Source: Streptomyces pyxinicus (lineage in GTDB: Bacteria > Actinomycetota > Actinomycetes > Streptomycetales > Streptomycetaceae). From it: a stretch of DNA of 64,000 bases. The position numbers and the translations under genes are program-made. Positions within the stretch are counted from its first letter, which is position 1. The number at the start of each line of letters is the position of its first letter. Shown piece by piece: positions 16,936-26,396 of the stretch. The DNA is taken from assembly GCF_024753135.1 (NCBI RefSeq), contig NZ_JANUGP010000005.1:264071-328070 (forward strand). Reading direction: 5' to 3'. Under the pieces are notes generated by a model. It was not told where the DNA came from. It ran no database searches and was given only the letters and a program-made list of their open reading frames with translations.

Positions 16936-17502
16936 TCAGGGGGATCGCGGGGCGGCGGAGACGGCCGGCCGGGAGGAGGCCGACGGGACGGAGGGCGCGG
17001 CGGCGCTGCCCTGTTCCAGGCCGGTGGAGGCGGGGGCGGGCACCCGGTCGCGGGTGCCGGAGGAACCTCCCCGGTAGACGGCGGCGAAGGCCAGGGCGAC
17101 CATGCCGATGCCCATCACGACGGCGAGTACCCAGGCGACGGGCCGGTGCCAGCGGACCTGCCTGCCGTAGAGGCCGTGGTGGCCGTCGAGGGGGTGGGCG
17201 TCGTCCGGCTCGGTGTCGTCCTCGTGCCGGTATCGGCCGTATCCGGCGCCCTCGGGTCCGGGGGTGTCGTCGTAGCGGTCGGCTCCGGAGCGGGCGCGGG
17301 CCTCCGCCTCGGAGGCCTCGGCTCTGGCCTGCGCGGCGGCGAGCAGGCGCTCGACGGCGCTCGGCTCGTGGACCCTGGCCGCCTTCACGAAGGCCTCGTC
17401 GAAGACCACGGAGGCGAACTCTTCGTCCGACACCCCGCGGTCGTGGTCGTCGTCGGGCTCCCGGCCGTCCGGAAACGGCGTGCCCCCCACGTCCTCCGGC
17501 AC
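16936..17502 (-). CDS. Short paralogue of the SVVFDExFV membrane protein
   Basis: A 188-residue protein starting at GTG 17502. The acidic N-terminus contains EEFASVVFDEAFVKAARVHE followed by an Ala/Glu-rich helix. Then comes one span (AWVLAVVMGIGMVALAFAAV) and a short Ser/Pro/Ala-rich exterior tail. It shares the SVVFDE(A/S)FV(K/R)AAR motif with the neighbour at 15776-16873, which suggests both bind the same cytoplasmic partner. Function unknown. Confidence 0.75.
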   Translation of the reverse strand: MPEDVGGTPFPDGREPDDDHDRGVSDEEFASVVFDEAFVKAARVHEPSAVERLLAAAQARAEASEAEARARSGADRYDDTPGPEGAGYGRYRHEDDTEPDDAHPLDGHHGLYGRQVRWHRPVAWVLAVVMGIGMVALAFAAVYRGGSSGTRDRVPAPASTGLEQGSAAAPSVPSASSRPAVSAAPRSP

Positions 17503-17579
17503 GCGTCCAGAGTAGACCTGGGGGGTCGGTTTGGGCAGACCGTAGCGAGATTCGTCCGCCTGCCGGGACGGGCCGCCGG

Positions 17580-18866
17580 TCAGCGTCGGACGTGTCCGTC
17601 GCCGGTGACGATGTACTTGGTGCTGGTCAGCTCGGGCAGGCCCATCGGGCCGCGGGCGTGCAGCTTCTGGGTGGAGATGCCGATCTCCGCGCCGAAGCCG
17701 AACTGGCCGCCGTCGGTGAACCGGGTGGAGGCGTTCACGGCGACGGTGGTGGAGTCGACCAGCTGGGTGAAGCGGCGGGCGGCCTGCTGGGAGGTGGTGA
17801 CGATGGCCTCGGTGTGCCCGGAGGTCCACAGCCGGATGTGCTCGACGGCCCGGTCGAGGGAGTCGACGACGGCGGCGGCGATGTCGTGGGACAGGTACTC
17901 GGTCTCCCAGTCCTCCGGGGTGGCCTCGACCACCGTGGCCTTGGAGTCCGCGGCGTAGGCGAGGACGCGTTCGTCGGCGTGCACGGTGACGCCGGCCTCG
18001 GCGAGGGCGTCCAGGGCGCGCGGCAGGAACTCGGCGGCGATGTCCTGGTGGACGAGCAGGGTCTCGGCGGCGTTGCAGACGCTGACCCGGTGGGCCTTGG
18101 AGTTGATCAGGATCTCCACGGCGGTGTCGAGGTCGGCCTGGGCGTCGACGTAGACGTGGCAGTTGCCGGTGCCGGTCTCGATGACGGGGACGGTCGACTC
18201 GGTCACGACGGTCCGGATCAGGGAGGCGCCGCCGCGCGGGATGAGGACGTCCACCAGGCCCCGGGCGCGCATCAGCTCGCGGACGGACTCGCGGCTCTCG
18301 CCGGGCACCAGCTGGACGGCGTCGGCGGGCAGCCCGGCACCGCCGACGGCGTCCCGGATGACGCGGACGAGGGCGCGGTTGGAGGCGTGGGCGGAGCTGG
18401 AGCCGCGCAGCAGGACGGCGTTGCCGGACTTGAGGCAGAGGGCGGCGGCGTCCACGGTGACGTTGGGCCGGGCCTCGTAGATGATGCCGACGACGCCGAG
18501 CGGGACGCGGACCTGGCGCAGGTCGATGCCGTTGGGCAGGGTGGAGCCGCGGACGACCTCGCCGACCGGGTCGGGCAGCCCCGCGACGTCGCGGACGTCG
18601 GAGGCGATGGCACGGACCCGCTCCGGGGTGAGGGTGAGCCGGTCCACGATGGCCTCGCTGGTGCCGTTCTCGCGGGCCCTGGCCACGTCCTCGGCGTTGG
18701 CCTCGACGATCTCGGCGGTCCGGACCTCCAGCGCGTCGGCGATGGCGAGCAGCGCGTCGTCCTTGATGGCACGCGGCAGCGGCGCGAGGTCGGCGGCGGC
18801 GGCCTTGGCCCGGTAGGCGGCCTGGGTGACCGGGGACATCGAGTCGTACGGCGAGAGCGTGGTCAT
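17580..18866 (-). CDS. proA: Gamma-glutamyl phosphate reductase
   Basis: Second step of proline synthesis, the NADPH-dependent reduction of glutamyl-5-phosphate. The 428-residue protein shows the family signatures [42 protein letters not shown] and [16 protein letters not shown]. The catalytic Cys is in [15 protein letters not shown] (about 270). The C-terminus has [19 protein letters not shown]. It lies downstream of proB on the same strand, with a 146-residue gene of unknown function between them, so the pathway pair is close but not adjacent. Confidence 0.97.
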   Translation of the reverse strand: MTTLSPYDSMSPVTQAAYRAKAAAADLAPLPRAIKDDALLAIADALEVRTAEIVEANAEDVARARENGTSEAIVDRLTLTPERVRAIASDVRDVAGLPDPVGEVVRGSTLPNGIDLRQVRVPLGVVGIIYEARPNVTVDAAALCLKSGNAVLLRGSSSAHASNRALVRVIRDAVGGAGLPADAVQLVPGESRESVRELMRARGLVDVLIPRGGASLIRTVVTESTVPVIETGTGNCHVYVDAQADLDTAVEILINSKAHRVSVCNAAETLLVHQDIAAEFLPRALDALAEAGVTVHADERVLAYAADSKATVVEATPEDWETEYLSHDIAAAVVDSLDRAVEHIRLWTSGHTEAIVTTSQQAARRFTQLVDSTTVAVNASTRFTDGGQFGFGAEIGISTQKLHARGPMGLPELTSTKYIVTGDGHVRR

Positions 18867-18979
18867 GAGGGAAGCGTAGTGCGCGGGTCCGCCCCGCTCA
18901 GCGCGCGTCCCACCCCGCGAGACGCCCTGAACAGGGGCAAATCCCCGGTTCCGGCGGCCCGGGCACCGCCCGCGCCGGC

Positions 18980-19420
18980 TCAGTAGGGGTGCACCCCCAC
19001 CGGTGTCGCGGGCGGCGGGCCGTAGCCCTCGGCGATGCGCTGGTGGTAGGTCTCGCGGTCGATGACCTCCAGGCCGACGATCTCCCAGGGCGGCAGCTTC
19101 GCGGTCTGCCGGTGCTCGCCCCACAGGCGCAGGGCCACGGCGGCGGCGTCGTGCAGGTCGCGGGCCTCTTCCCAGTAGCGGATCTCGGCGTGGTCGGTCG
19201 CGTATCTGCTGGTCAGCAGGAAGGGGTGGTCGTGGGCGAGCTGTTCCAGGGCCCGCCGCAGCTCCGGCAGGGCGACCTTCTCGCCGGACACGCTGAGGGT
19301 GACGTGCCACAGGCGGGGCAGGTCCTTCGGCTCCTCATAGGTGTCCCCGGCCGCGACGCTCGTCAGAGCACCGCGGGACGCCGTCCCAGGGCGCACTCGT
19401 CTCACGACGGCCTCCTTCAC
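18980..19420 (-). CDS. Conserved protein between proB and proA, function unknown
   Basis: A 146-residue soluble protein. Its core reads [20 protein letters not shown] then [20 protein letters not shown] and [20 protein letters not shown], a compact alpha/beta pattern with no signal peptide. It resembles a streptomycete-restricted conserved hypothetical at this locus. The GTG at 19420 is used; about 30 N-terminal residues are poorly ordered and the real start may be later. Position in the pro cluster hints at co-expression only. Confidence 0.7.
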   Translation of the reverse strand: MKEAVVRRVRPGTASRGALTSVAAGDTYEEPKDLPRLWHVTLSVSGEKVALPELRRALEQLAHDHPFLLTSRYATDHAEIRYWEEARDLHDAAAVALRLWGEHRQTAKLPPWEIVGLEVIDRETYHQRIAEGYGPPPATPVGVHPY

Positions 19421-19522
19421 GCACGGCTCGCATGCCTCCTACGGCCAGTTGAGCAGGCCGGGGGCCGCCGCGTGGTGCTTTTACGGAACGTCCCCCACCG
19501 GGGTCGGTCCGTGTCCCGCGTT

Positions 19523-20671
19523 TTACGAGCGGTCCTGCGAGGGCCGTGGCTGCAGCAGGACCAGGTCGTCCCGGTGTACGACCTCGCGTTCGTACGCGGC
19601 GCCCAGTTCGCGGGCCAGCTCGCGGGTCGAGCGGCCGAGCAGCCGGGGGATCTCCTTGGCGTCGAAGTTGACGAGCCCCCGGGCGACCGGACGGCCGCCG
19701 GTGTCGCGCAGTTCCACGGGGTCGCCCGCGCCGAAGTCGCCCTCGACGGCGGCGATCCCGGCGGGCAGCAGCGACTTGCGGCCGTTCACGACCGCGTCCA
19801 CCGCCCCGTCGTCCAGGGTGAGGGCGCCCCGCGGGGTGGAGGCGTGCTGGAGCCAGAGCAGCCGGTCGGCGGAGCGTTTGCCGGTGGGGTGGAAGTAGGT
19901 GCCGGTGTCGCCGCCGGCCAGCGCCTCCGCCGCGTGCACGGCGCTGGTCAGCACGACCGGGATGCCGGCGGCGGCGGCGATCCGGGCGGCCTCGACCTTG
20001 GTGACCATGCCGCCGGTGCCGACACCGGCCTTGCCCGCGCTGCCGATGTCCACACCGGCCAGGTCGCCCGGTCCGCGCACCTCCGCTATCCGGGAGGTGC
20101 CGGGCCTGGCGGGGTCGCCGTCGTAGACGCCGTCGACGTCGGAGAGGAGGACGAGGAGGTCGGCGTGGACGAGGTGGGCGACGAGGGCGGCGAGACGGTC
20201 GTTGTCGCCGAAGCGGATCTCGTCGGTGGCGACGGTGTCGTTCTCGTTGACGACCGGGAAGGCGCCCATCGCGAGGAGCTTGTCCAGGGTGCGGGAGGCG
20301 TTGCGGTGGTGGGCGCGACGGCTCATGTCGTCGGAGGTGAGCAGGACCTGCCCGACGCGGACGCCGTAGCGGGCGAAGGAGGCGGTGTAGCGGGCGACGA
20401 GCAGGCCCTGTCCGACGCTGGCGGCGGCCTGCTGCCGGGCGAGGTCCTCGGGCCGGCGGCGCAGGCCGAGCGGGGCGAGCCCGGCGGCGATGGCTCCGGA
20501 GGAGACGAGGACGACCTCGCGCTCGCCGCCGGAGCGGCTCTTGGCCAGCACGTCGACGAGGGCGTCGACCCGGTCGGCGTCCAGGCCGCCGGCCGCGGTG
20601 GTCAGCGAGGAGGAGCCCACCTTGACGACGATCCTGCGGGCCTCACCCACGGCCTGCCTTGCGCTTGCCAC
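19523..20671 (-). CDS. proB: Glutamate 5-kinase
   Basis: First step of proline synthesis: ATP-dependent phosphorylation of glutamate, feedback-inhibited by proline in most homologues. The 382-residue protein has the amino acid kinase fold: RRIVVKVGSSSLT, VVLVSSGAIAAGL, NENDTVATDEIRFGDNDRLAAL and LLSDVDGVY. The C-terminal about 75 residues form a PUA domain (VEGDFGAGDPVELRDTGGRP). GTG start at 20671. The usual obgE-proB-proA linkage is split here, with obgE about 9.5 kb away across the surface-polymer cluster. Confidence 0.97.
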   Translation of the reverse strand: MASARQAVGEARRIVVKVGSSSLTTAAGGLDADRVDALVDVLAKSRSGGEREVVLVSSGAIAAGLAPLGLRRRPEDLARQQAAASVGQGLLVARYTASFARYGVRVGQVLLTSDDMSRRAHHRNASRTLDKLLAMGAFPVVNENDTVATDEIRFGDNDRLAALVAHLVHADLLVLLSDVDGVYDGDPARPGTSRIAEVRGPGDLAGVDIGSAGKAGVGTGGMVTKVEAARIAAAAGIPVVLTSAVHAAEALAGGDTGTYFHPTGKRSADRLLWLQHASTPRGALTLDDGAVDAVVNGRKSLLPAGIAAVEGDFGAGDPVELRDTGGRPVARGLVNFDAKEIPRLLGRSTRELARELGAAYEREVVHRDDLVLLQPRPSQDRS

Positions 20672-20795
20672 GTGCTGTCTCCACTCCCTCGCGTAGCCGG
20701 CAATCTACGCGAGGCGGCCCGGGCGGCGCGCACCGGTCCAGCCTCCGGACGGGCATTGTGTAGCCGCTCCTTCACAGTCCGGATACAGACAAAGG

Positions 20796-20824
20796 TTGTA
20801 TTGGTTGCCTGTAGAAAATAAATC
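20796..20824 (+). promoter_or_regulatory. Possible promoter of the pyruvyl transferase-like gene
   Basis: The spacer 20750-20848 is markedly AT-richer than its surroundings. TTGTAT with a 17-base spacer to TAAATC gives a plausible -35/-10 pair about 25 bases before the start codon. The -10 match is imperfect. Confidence 0.4.
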
Positions 20825-20848
20825 TCCGGCAAAATTAGGTTGAACACC

Positions 20849-22267
20849 GTGCCAACTACTGACAGCCGACCTCGGCGCATCCTCCTGCGATCCGGCAAGA
20901 GCCCGTACGACGCCCTCTCGGTGGAGGAGGCGTTGCACCGGGACGTGATCGCCACCAATTCCGGGAACCTGATCTTCCAGGACGCGGCGCACAAGCTCCT
21001 CCAGACCCCGGACACGGAAGTGGTCTCCAACGGCGGCCGGACCGACGTGGCCGCCGCCGAGCGGATCAACGAGGAGTACGACGCGTTCGTCGTGCCGCTG
21101 GCCAACGCCTTCCGCCCGTCCTTCGAGACCTCGCTGAAGCGGCTGACCCGGCTCGTCTCGCGGCTGCGGATCCCGGTCGTGGTGCTCGGCGTCGGCGCGC
21201 AGACCGGGGTGAGCTACGACCCGTCCCGGCTGAGGGGCATCGAGCCGACCGTGCGCGCGTTCTGCTCGGCCGTGCTGGAGCGCAGCGCCTCGATCGGGGT
21301 GCGCGGCGAGTTCACCGAGCAGTACCTGCGGGACATGGGCTTCCGGGACGTCGAGGTCATCGGCTGCCCCTCGCTGTTCCTGTACGGCAGGGAACTCGAC
21401 GTGCGCAGACGGGTGCCGGAGCTGACGGCCGACTCCCGGATCGCCGTCAACGGCTCGCACAGCGCGGTGGCCAAGCAGGGCCTGGGCAAGGTGATCGCCC
21501 GCACCCACGCGCGGTATCCGAACCTGCGCTTCATCGGGCAGAACCTCAGCGACGCACGGCAGTTGCACTGGCGGGACCTGTCGGACCCCAACTCCCGGGT
21601 GACCGCGATGCCGACGCACCCGGACCACCCGATGTACCGCGAGGACAAGGTGCGGGTCTACGTCGACCCGGTCACCTGGATCGACGAACTGCGCCCGTTC
21701 GACTTCTCCTTCGGCTCGCGCATCCACGGCAACATCGCCGCGCTGCTGGCCGGCACGCCCGCGACCGTGCTCTGCGGTGACTCGCGCACGCTGGAGCTGT
21801 GCCGCTACTTCGAGATACCCCACCAGCGGCTGGACCAGGCCCTGAAGGACCCGGAGTCGGTGGACCCGGCCCGGCTCCACGCACAGGCGGACCTCGGCGG
21901 GCTGGTCGGCAACCACGCGGAACGCTTCGACCGGTTCACGGGTTTCCTCGACCGGAACGGGCTGCGGAACACCTTCACGCACGGCGACGGCGGCGCGGCC
22001 TTCGACAGGAAGATGGAGTCCCTGGCCTTCCCGCCGGCCGTACGGCCCTGGCTGGAGTCCGACGCCGCGTCCCTCAGCAGCCGGTTCGGCTGGCTGCACT
22101 CCCAGGTCGGCGAACTGGAACAGGACAACGCCCGCCTCCGCAAGGAACTGACCCGCGCCCGCAGATCCCCCGGCACCCTCCCCGCCCCCGCGGCCTCCGT
22201 CTACCGCCGGGCCCGCCGCGCGGTGGGCGCCCCCCTACGCCGAGCACTCCACCCGGGCAAGCCGTAG
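20849..22267 (+). CDS. Polysaccharide pyruvyl transferase family protein
   Basis: A 472-residue protein. It has the PS_pyruv_trans layout: PRRILLRSGKSPYDALS at the N-terminus, IPVVVLGVGAQTG (about 115), SIGVRGEFTEQYLRDMG, VIGCPSLFLYG, and the conserved FSFGSRIHGNIAALLAGTPA (about 290). The C-terminus has a short coiled coil (VGELEQDNARLRKEL) and a basic tail suited to membrane association. Homologues add ketal-linked pyruvate to sugars of surface polymers. The GTG at 20849 follows a TTAGG; a TTG three codons upstream is the alternative. It is divergent from proB and convergent with the glycosyltransferase cluster, so a role in wall-polymer modification is likely by context. Confidence 0.83.
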   Translation: MPTTDSRPRRILLRSGKSPYDALSVEEALHRDVIATNSGNLIFQDAAHKLLQTPDTEVVSNGGRTDVAAAERINEEYDAFVVPLANAFRPSFETSLKRLTRLVSRLRIPVVVLGVGAQTGVSYDPSRLRGIEPTVRAFCSAVLERSASIGVRGEFTEQYLRDMGFRDVEVIGCPSLFLYGRELDVRRRVPELTADSRIAVNGSHSAVAKQGLGKVIARTHARYPNLRFIGQNLSDARQLHWRDLSDPNSRVTAMPTHPDHPMYREDKVRVYVDPVTWIDELRPFDFSFGSRIHGNIAALLAGTPATVLCGDSRTLELCRYFEIPHQRLDQALKDPESVDPARLHAQADLGGLVGNHAERFDRFTGFLDRNGLRNTFTHGDGGAAFDRKMESLAFPPAVRPWLESDAASLSSRFGWLHSQVGELEQDNARLRKELTRARRSPGTLPAPAASVYRRARRAVGAPLRRALHPGKP

Positions 22268-22309
22268 GTTTCGGAGCACGGGGTCCGGCCCGCGGCCTGG
22301 CGGCGGGCG

Positions 22310-22351
22310 GGCGGACGGCTGGCGGGTGACCGGTCGGCGGACGGCTGGCGG
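22310..22351 (+). repeat. Pair of 16-bp direct repeats
   Basis: GGCGGACGGCTGGCGG occurs at 22310-22325 and exactly again at 22336-22351, within a very GC-rich, compositionally repetitive spacer just after the pyruvyl transferase-like gene. Confidence 0.7.
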
Positions 22352-22431
22352 AGGACGGCAGGCCGGTGGGACGACGGCCGGGCAGCCGGGGGCACGGGCG
22401 GCCGGCAGGTGGGACCCCTTGGCCGACAAGC

Positions 22432-22612
22432 CACCACCCCGAACACCCCGCGCGGCAAGCTGTGCCAGGCGCCGCTCAGGAAGGTGCTGGCGGCCGAACG
22501 GCAGACCAGTGGACGGCGGACGGGCGGACGCCCCCTCGGTCCTCAGGCCGCCGACACCCCGGCACCCCGCGCGGGGAACCTGCGCCGGATCTTGGACAGG
22601 GCGCACGGTACA
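22432..22612 (-). pseudogene. Two decayed copies of the 3' end of the neighbouring glycosyltransferase gene
   Basis: On the minus strand, about 22432-22500 and about 22540-22612 both align with the last 60-85 bases of the gene at 22675-23889. The distal copy keeps CAAGATCCG and the terminal GCGGCGGCCTGAG-like end. The proximal copy keeps CACCTTCCT and TTGCCGCGCGGGG. Identity by eye is roughly 75-80 percent with small indels and lost frame. The 407-base spacer 22268-22674 holds these remnants and short GC repeats, and no gene that I can support. Confidence 0.6.
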
Positions 22613-22674
22613 GCCCGCGGGCACCCGGCCGGCGGGCGGCTCCCGGACGATCCCCGGGCAGCCCCGCCGGACCC

Positions 22675-23889
22675 TCAGGCCGCCGCCGCCCCGAACCCCT
22701 TGCGCGGCAGGCTTCGGCGGATCTTGCGCAGGGCGCGGCGGAGGAAGGTGTTGGCGGCGGCTGCTCGGTAGCCGTCGAAGGCGCTCGCCTCGCGGGCCTC
22801 GGCGCGGTAGATCTCGTCGGGGACGCCGGCCGTCTTGGAGCGGAAGTGGGGGTAGAGGAGGTAGAGGCGGGTGCCGCGCTTCTCCAGGACGGCGGCCGCC
22901 TGCTTCTTCTCCTTGACGAACTTGACGACGTCCAGCAGCAGATCGGGCCGCTGCATGGCGACCAGGTGCAGCCGCAGCCGCTCGTGGACCTTCAGCCGGC
23001 GGGCCACACCGGGCGTCCAGTAGGCCTCCATCAGCGGCTTGGCCAGCTCCAGCTTGGTGCGGCGGACGTCTTCGCTGTCGGTGAGGAACTTCGGCCCGAA
23101 CTGCGGCAGCAGGGTGATCAGGAAGGGCCGGACCATCAGGACGTCGCGCTTGTCGCCGGCCGGGACCATGTCGTCGATCAGCTTCATCAGGGCGCGCGCG
23201 GAGTCGAAGCGCAGCGTGTAGCTGCCGCTCTTGGTCACGTGCTTGCCGTCGTCGCGGCCGACCAGGTAGTAGCAGGTGTGGTCGGCGACCACGGAGACAC
23301 CGTCCGCGCGCAGGTACGCCTCCAGCGTGAACAGGGCGTCCTCACCGGTCCACAGGGACTCGTCGAAGCGCATCCCGTGCCGCTCCAGCAGCGCCCGTCT
23401 GAACAGCTTCTGCGCGCTCAGCGTGAACTTGATGTTGGAGGAGTAGACGTCGGTCCGGTCCAGGGTCTTGCCCCACATGGACTTGGGCGCGGTGCGGTTG
23501 ACGCCCTCGACCCGGCCGAGGACGACGTCCGTGCCGTTCTTGTCGGCCATGGAGACCATGCGCTCCAGGGCCTCGGGGCCGAGCCGGTCGTCGGCGTCCA
23601 GGAAGAAGACGTACCGCCCGGCCGCCTTGCCGAGGCCGACGTTGCGCGGGCCGCTGGGGCCGCCGGAGTTCTCCTGGCGGACGACCGTGACGCTCATCGG
23701 CGCGCGGGCCGCGAACTCCTCCAGGCACTCCCCCGTGCCGTCCGTCGACCCGTCGTCGACCGCGATGACCTCCAGCCGGCCCGGGTCGATGGTCTGCGCC
23801 TCGACGGAGGCCAGGCACTCCACCAGATACGGCATCGCTTCGTACGCCCCGATGATCACACTGACATCAGGCTGCGTCACGCCGGTCAC
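22675..23889 (-). CDS. Family 2 glycosyltransferase (surface polymer)
   Basis: A 404-residue protein. The GT-A fold begins PDVSVIIGAYEAMPYLVECL, with nucleotide-sugar motifs AVDDGSTDGTGE (about 43-54) and FFLDADDRLGPE (DxD metal site, about 95). The Arg/Lys-rich C-terminus ends RRSLPRKGFGAAAA. The acceptor-side region WTGEDALFTLEAYLRADG resembles the ED motif of GT2 enzymes of teichoic acid and capsule assembly. GTG start at 23889 with a GAGGGGGAAGA ribosome site. It is separated from the polymerase gene upstream by a strong terminator, so it may have its own promoter. Confidence 0.88.
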   Translation of the reverse strand: MTGVTQPDVSVIIGAYEAMPYLVECLASVEAQTIDPGRLEVIAVDDGSTDGTGECLEEFAARAPMSVTVVRQENSGGPSGPRNVGLGKAAGRYVFFLDADDRLGPEALERMVSMADKNGTDVVLGRVEGVNRTAPKSMWGKTLDRTDVYSSNIKFTLSAQKLFRRALLERHGMRFDESLWTGEDALFTLEAYLRADGVSVVADHTCYYLVGRDDGKHVTKSGSYTLRFDSARALMKLIDDMVPAGDKRDVLMVRPFLITLLPQFGPKFLTDSEDVRRTKLELAKPLMEAYWTPGVARRLKVHERLRLHLVAMQRPDLLLDVVKFVKEKKQAAAVLEKRGTRLYLLYPHFRSKTAGVPDEIYRAEAREASAFDGYRAAAANTFLRRALRKIRRSLPRKGFGAAAA

Positions 23890-24011
23890 TCTTCCCCCTC
23901 GTCACGGAACATTTACCCCGTATCCCCTCAATCGCACACTGTTAGACGGGACTCCGGGGGAAGCGGTTGCCTCACGGCGGGTCATGAGTGGCGCAGCTCA
24001 CACCGGAAACG

Positions 24012-24049
24012 GCGCGGGCCCCCGAGGAGTACTCCTCGGGGGCCCGCGC
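24012..24049. terminator. Perfect 17-bp inverted repeat
   Basis: GCGCGGGCCCCCGAGGA and its exact complement flank a GTAC loop. It lies just after the stop of the polymerase gene at 24071, before the glycosyltransferase gene. Confidence 0.8.
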
Positions 24050-24070
24050 GGCTCGGCTGCGCCGGAAGGG

Positions 24071-26242
24071 TCAGGTCGTCGCCACGCCCTCGGCGTCACC
24101 GGCGGACTCGCTGCGCGGTCCGGGGAACGTGTTGGTCAGCTCGGCCGCCTCGGCGGGGTCGGCGTTGGCCGCGCCCACCCGGGACTGCTGGCCGACGTTG
24201 CGGGCCTCGGCCTTCAGCGCCAGGCCGGCGACGGCGCCGTTGAACTGGTCGATCGAGGCGGGCTCGTCCGGCCCCAGCAGATAGCGCTTCAGCTCCGTGC
24301 GGGCGTCCGCGAGCGGATCGGCGGCCGGGTCGCGCACGGCGTCCAGGACGGCGTCCAGACCGGCCGCGCTGTTCGTCAGGATCGTCGCGGCGCGCACAGC
24401 CGTGTTCTGCCGCTTGAACTCCTCCTCGCCCAGCTCGGCGGAGTCGGTCACCGCGTACGGCTTGCCGCTCGCGATGAAGTCGGAGACCACCGAGGAGATG
24501 TCGGAGACCATCGCGTCGGAGACGTTGAAGCAGTCGTACAGCCGCGGCTCGGCACCGGTGATGACCCGGTGCTCGTACGCCGGGAAGGAGCGCCAGTAGG
24601 CGTCGTTCCACTCGGCGCGCAGCCGGGCGGCCTCCTGGTGCCGCTGGACGTCGGCCAGGCCGTCACGGGTGGCCTCGGCCTCGTCGCCCTTGGTCCCGCC
24701 GGCACCGGCCAGCTCGGCCAGCCGGGCCTCGACGCGGGCCAGCTCGGCCTTGGCCCGGTCCTGCGCCGCGCCGTCCGCGGTGAAGCGGGAGCCGGCGAGA
24801 CGCTCGGCGGCGGCCTTCTCGACCAGGGCGGTGATCCGGCGGTGCGCGGCGCCGGCCTCCTTGCTGACGGTGCCGGTGAACGGGTGCGGCTTGTACAGCA
24901 CCCGAACCGGCGGGTCGGCGGTGATCAGCCGGTTCACGATGTTCTCGCCGGCCAGCACGATCGAGGTGTTGCCGGGGTTGCCGTCCCAGCCCTCCCAGGT
25001 GGGCGCGTACAGCACGGTCGGGATCCGGCCGACGGGCACGCCCCGCCAGCCCTGGATCGGGGCGAGCTGCGGGCGGCCGACCTCGACGATGTCCTCGTCG
25101 CGGACGCCGACGTCGGCGATGGCGTAGCGGTCGCGGCCCGCGCGGCCGGCGGTCCACACCTCGTCGTAGACCTTGCTGTACGGGTTGACGCTGGCCAGCT
25201 TGTCGCTGTCGCCGTGGCCGATGAAGACGTGCTTCATGGTCGGCACGCGCAGCAGGTGGATGTTCTTGCCGACGTTGGCCGCGTACAGCGCGACACGCAC
25301 GTCCGACAGGTCCAGGTTCATCAGGTGCACCCCTCCGGGCACGCAGATGACGGGGACCGTGGTGGGCGCGAGGTTGTTCAGGATGGCCCGCTCGCGCAGG
25401 ATGATCAGCGGCCGGGTCGCCAGCTGCTCCATCGTCCCCAGCCACATGTTGACCTGGTACGCGGAGTCCTTGGAGCCGGAGAAGTACAGCACCGTCTCGG
25501 GCCGGTAGGCGGCCAGCCAGTCGTCCACGGCGGCGAGGACCACGTCGGCCTTCGGCGGGATCTTCCGGCCGCGCACGTACGGCACGAGCACCAGGACGTA
25601 GAGCAGGCCGAGGCCGACGCTCAGGCCGATGCCGGTGAAACCGGCGGCGGACGAGTCCAGCTCGGTGGAGAGCAGGATGCCGACGACCGCGAACAGGTCG
25701 AGGTGGAGCATCTTCTCCGCGGAGCGGTGCAGCAGCCGGCGCGGCGGGGCGTCCGGGATGCGGATGCGCGACTTCAGGTCGATGTTGCGGGTGGCGACCG
25801 GCATCCGGCGGCGGTTGCGGATCAGGGTGACCAGCGCGCCGTGCGGAGCCTGGAGGCCGTAGAAGGCGATGAAGCAGGCGACGGCGCCGTAGAAGATCAG
25901 GTTGTCCGAGAGGGACAGGCGGGCCAGCAGCAGGATCAGCAGGAGCTGCCGGATCAGGAAGCGGATGGACAGGCCCGCCCGGACCTTGCTCAGCCGGTTG
26001 ACCAGGTAGCTGCCCTTGCGGTGCAGATAGTGGTCCGCCAGGTACGTCACGGCGGCCAGGGCCGCGAAGGCGGGGACGCTCGGGACGAGCGCGGCCAGCA
26101 TGAGCGCCGGGAAGCCCAGCATCACGAGAGCCGCCGCGGCCAGCTCGGCCGCGCTGCCCACCCGGGCGACGCGAATAGCGGTGGATATCACGGAGATCCT
26201 GCTCTGGGAGGGGGAGGTGCCGGTTTTGTTCACAGATGCCAT
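24071..26242 (-). CDS. CDP-glycerol glycerophosphotransferase-like polymerase
   Basis: A 723-residue protein. The N-terminal about 210 residues have several hydrophobic spans (for example FPALMLAALVPSVPAFAALA). The rest is a Glyphos_transf domain: VFIGHGDSDKLASVNPYSK, TVLYAPTWEGWDGNPGN, VLYKPHPFTGTVSK and SDISSVVSDFIASGKPYAV. These are the TagF/TagB-type GT-B motifs that transfer glycerol- or ribitol-phosphate from CDP-activated donors. An Ala/Glu-rich helical insertion of about 60 residues lies in the middle of the catalytic domain. The ATG at 26242 starts MASVNKTGTS; a longer frame from 26374 crosses an inverted repeat and is less likely. Co-directional with the CDP-ribitol enzyme gene just upstream. 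Confidence 0.85.
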   Translation of the reverse strand: MASVNKTGTSPSQSRISVISTAIRVARVGSAAELAAAALVMLGFPALMLAALVPSVPAFAALAAVTYLADHYLHRKGSYLVNRLSKVRAGLSIRFLIRQLLLILLLARLSLSDNLIFYGAVACFIAFYGLQAPHGALVTLIRNRRRMPVATRNIDLKSRIRIPDAPPRRLLHRSAEKMLHLDLFAVVGILLSTELDSSAAGFTGIGLSVGLGLLYVLVLVPYVRGRKIPPKADVVLAAVDDWLAAYRPETVLYFSGSKDSAYQVNMWLGTMEQLATRPLIILRERAILNNLAPTTVPVICVPGGVHLMNLDLSDVRVALYAANVGKNIHLLRVPTMKHVFIGHGDSDKLASVNPYSKVYDEVWTAGRAGRDRYAIADVGVRDEDIVEVGRPQLAPIQGWRGVPVGRIPTVLYAPTWEGWDGNPGNTSIVLAGENIVNRLITADPPVRVLYKPHPFTGTVSKEAGAAHRRITALVEKAAAERLAGSRFTADGAAQDRAKAELARVEARLAELAGAGGTKGDEAEATRDGLADVQRHQEAARLRAEWNDAYWRSFPAYEHRVITGAEPRLYDCFNVSDAMVSDISSVVSDFIASGKPYAVTDSAELGEEEFKRQNTAVRAATILTNSAAGLDAVLDAVRDPAADPLADARTELKRYLLGPDEPASIDQFNGAVAGLALKAEARNVGQQSRVGAANADPAEAAELTNTFPGPRSESAGDAEGVATT

Positions 26243-26319
26243 GGATGCGGCAGGTGTCGCGGGTGCCGTAGAAACAACCGGTAATTCGGGGAATGTACGG
26301 GTTATTTCACGGGGGACGG

Positions 26320-26370
26320 ATTCAGGCCTCTGCGAATACCCGGCGAACGGATACCCACAGAGGCCTGAAT
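26320..26370. terminator. Inverted repeat after the CDP-ribitol enzyme gene
   Basis: ATTCAGGCCTCTG at 26320-26332 is repeated as its exact complement at 26358-26370, with a 25-base loop containing two GATACCC-like words. It lies between the bifunctional enzyme stop and the polymerase start. It may be a weak terminator or a regulator-binding site. Confidence 0.55.
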
Positions 26371-26396
26371 TCATCGAAGCTTATTTAGCTTGATTA

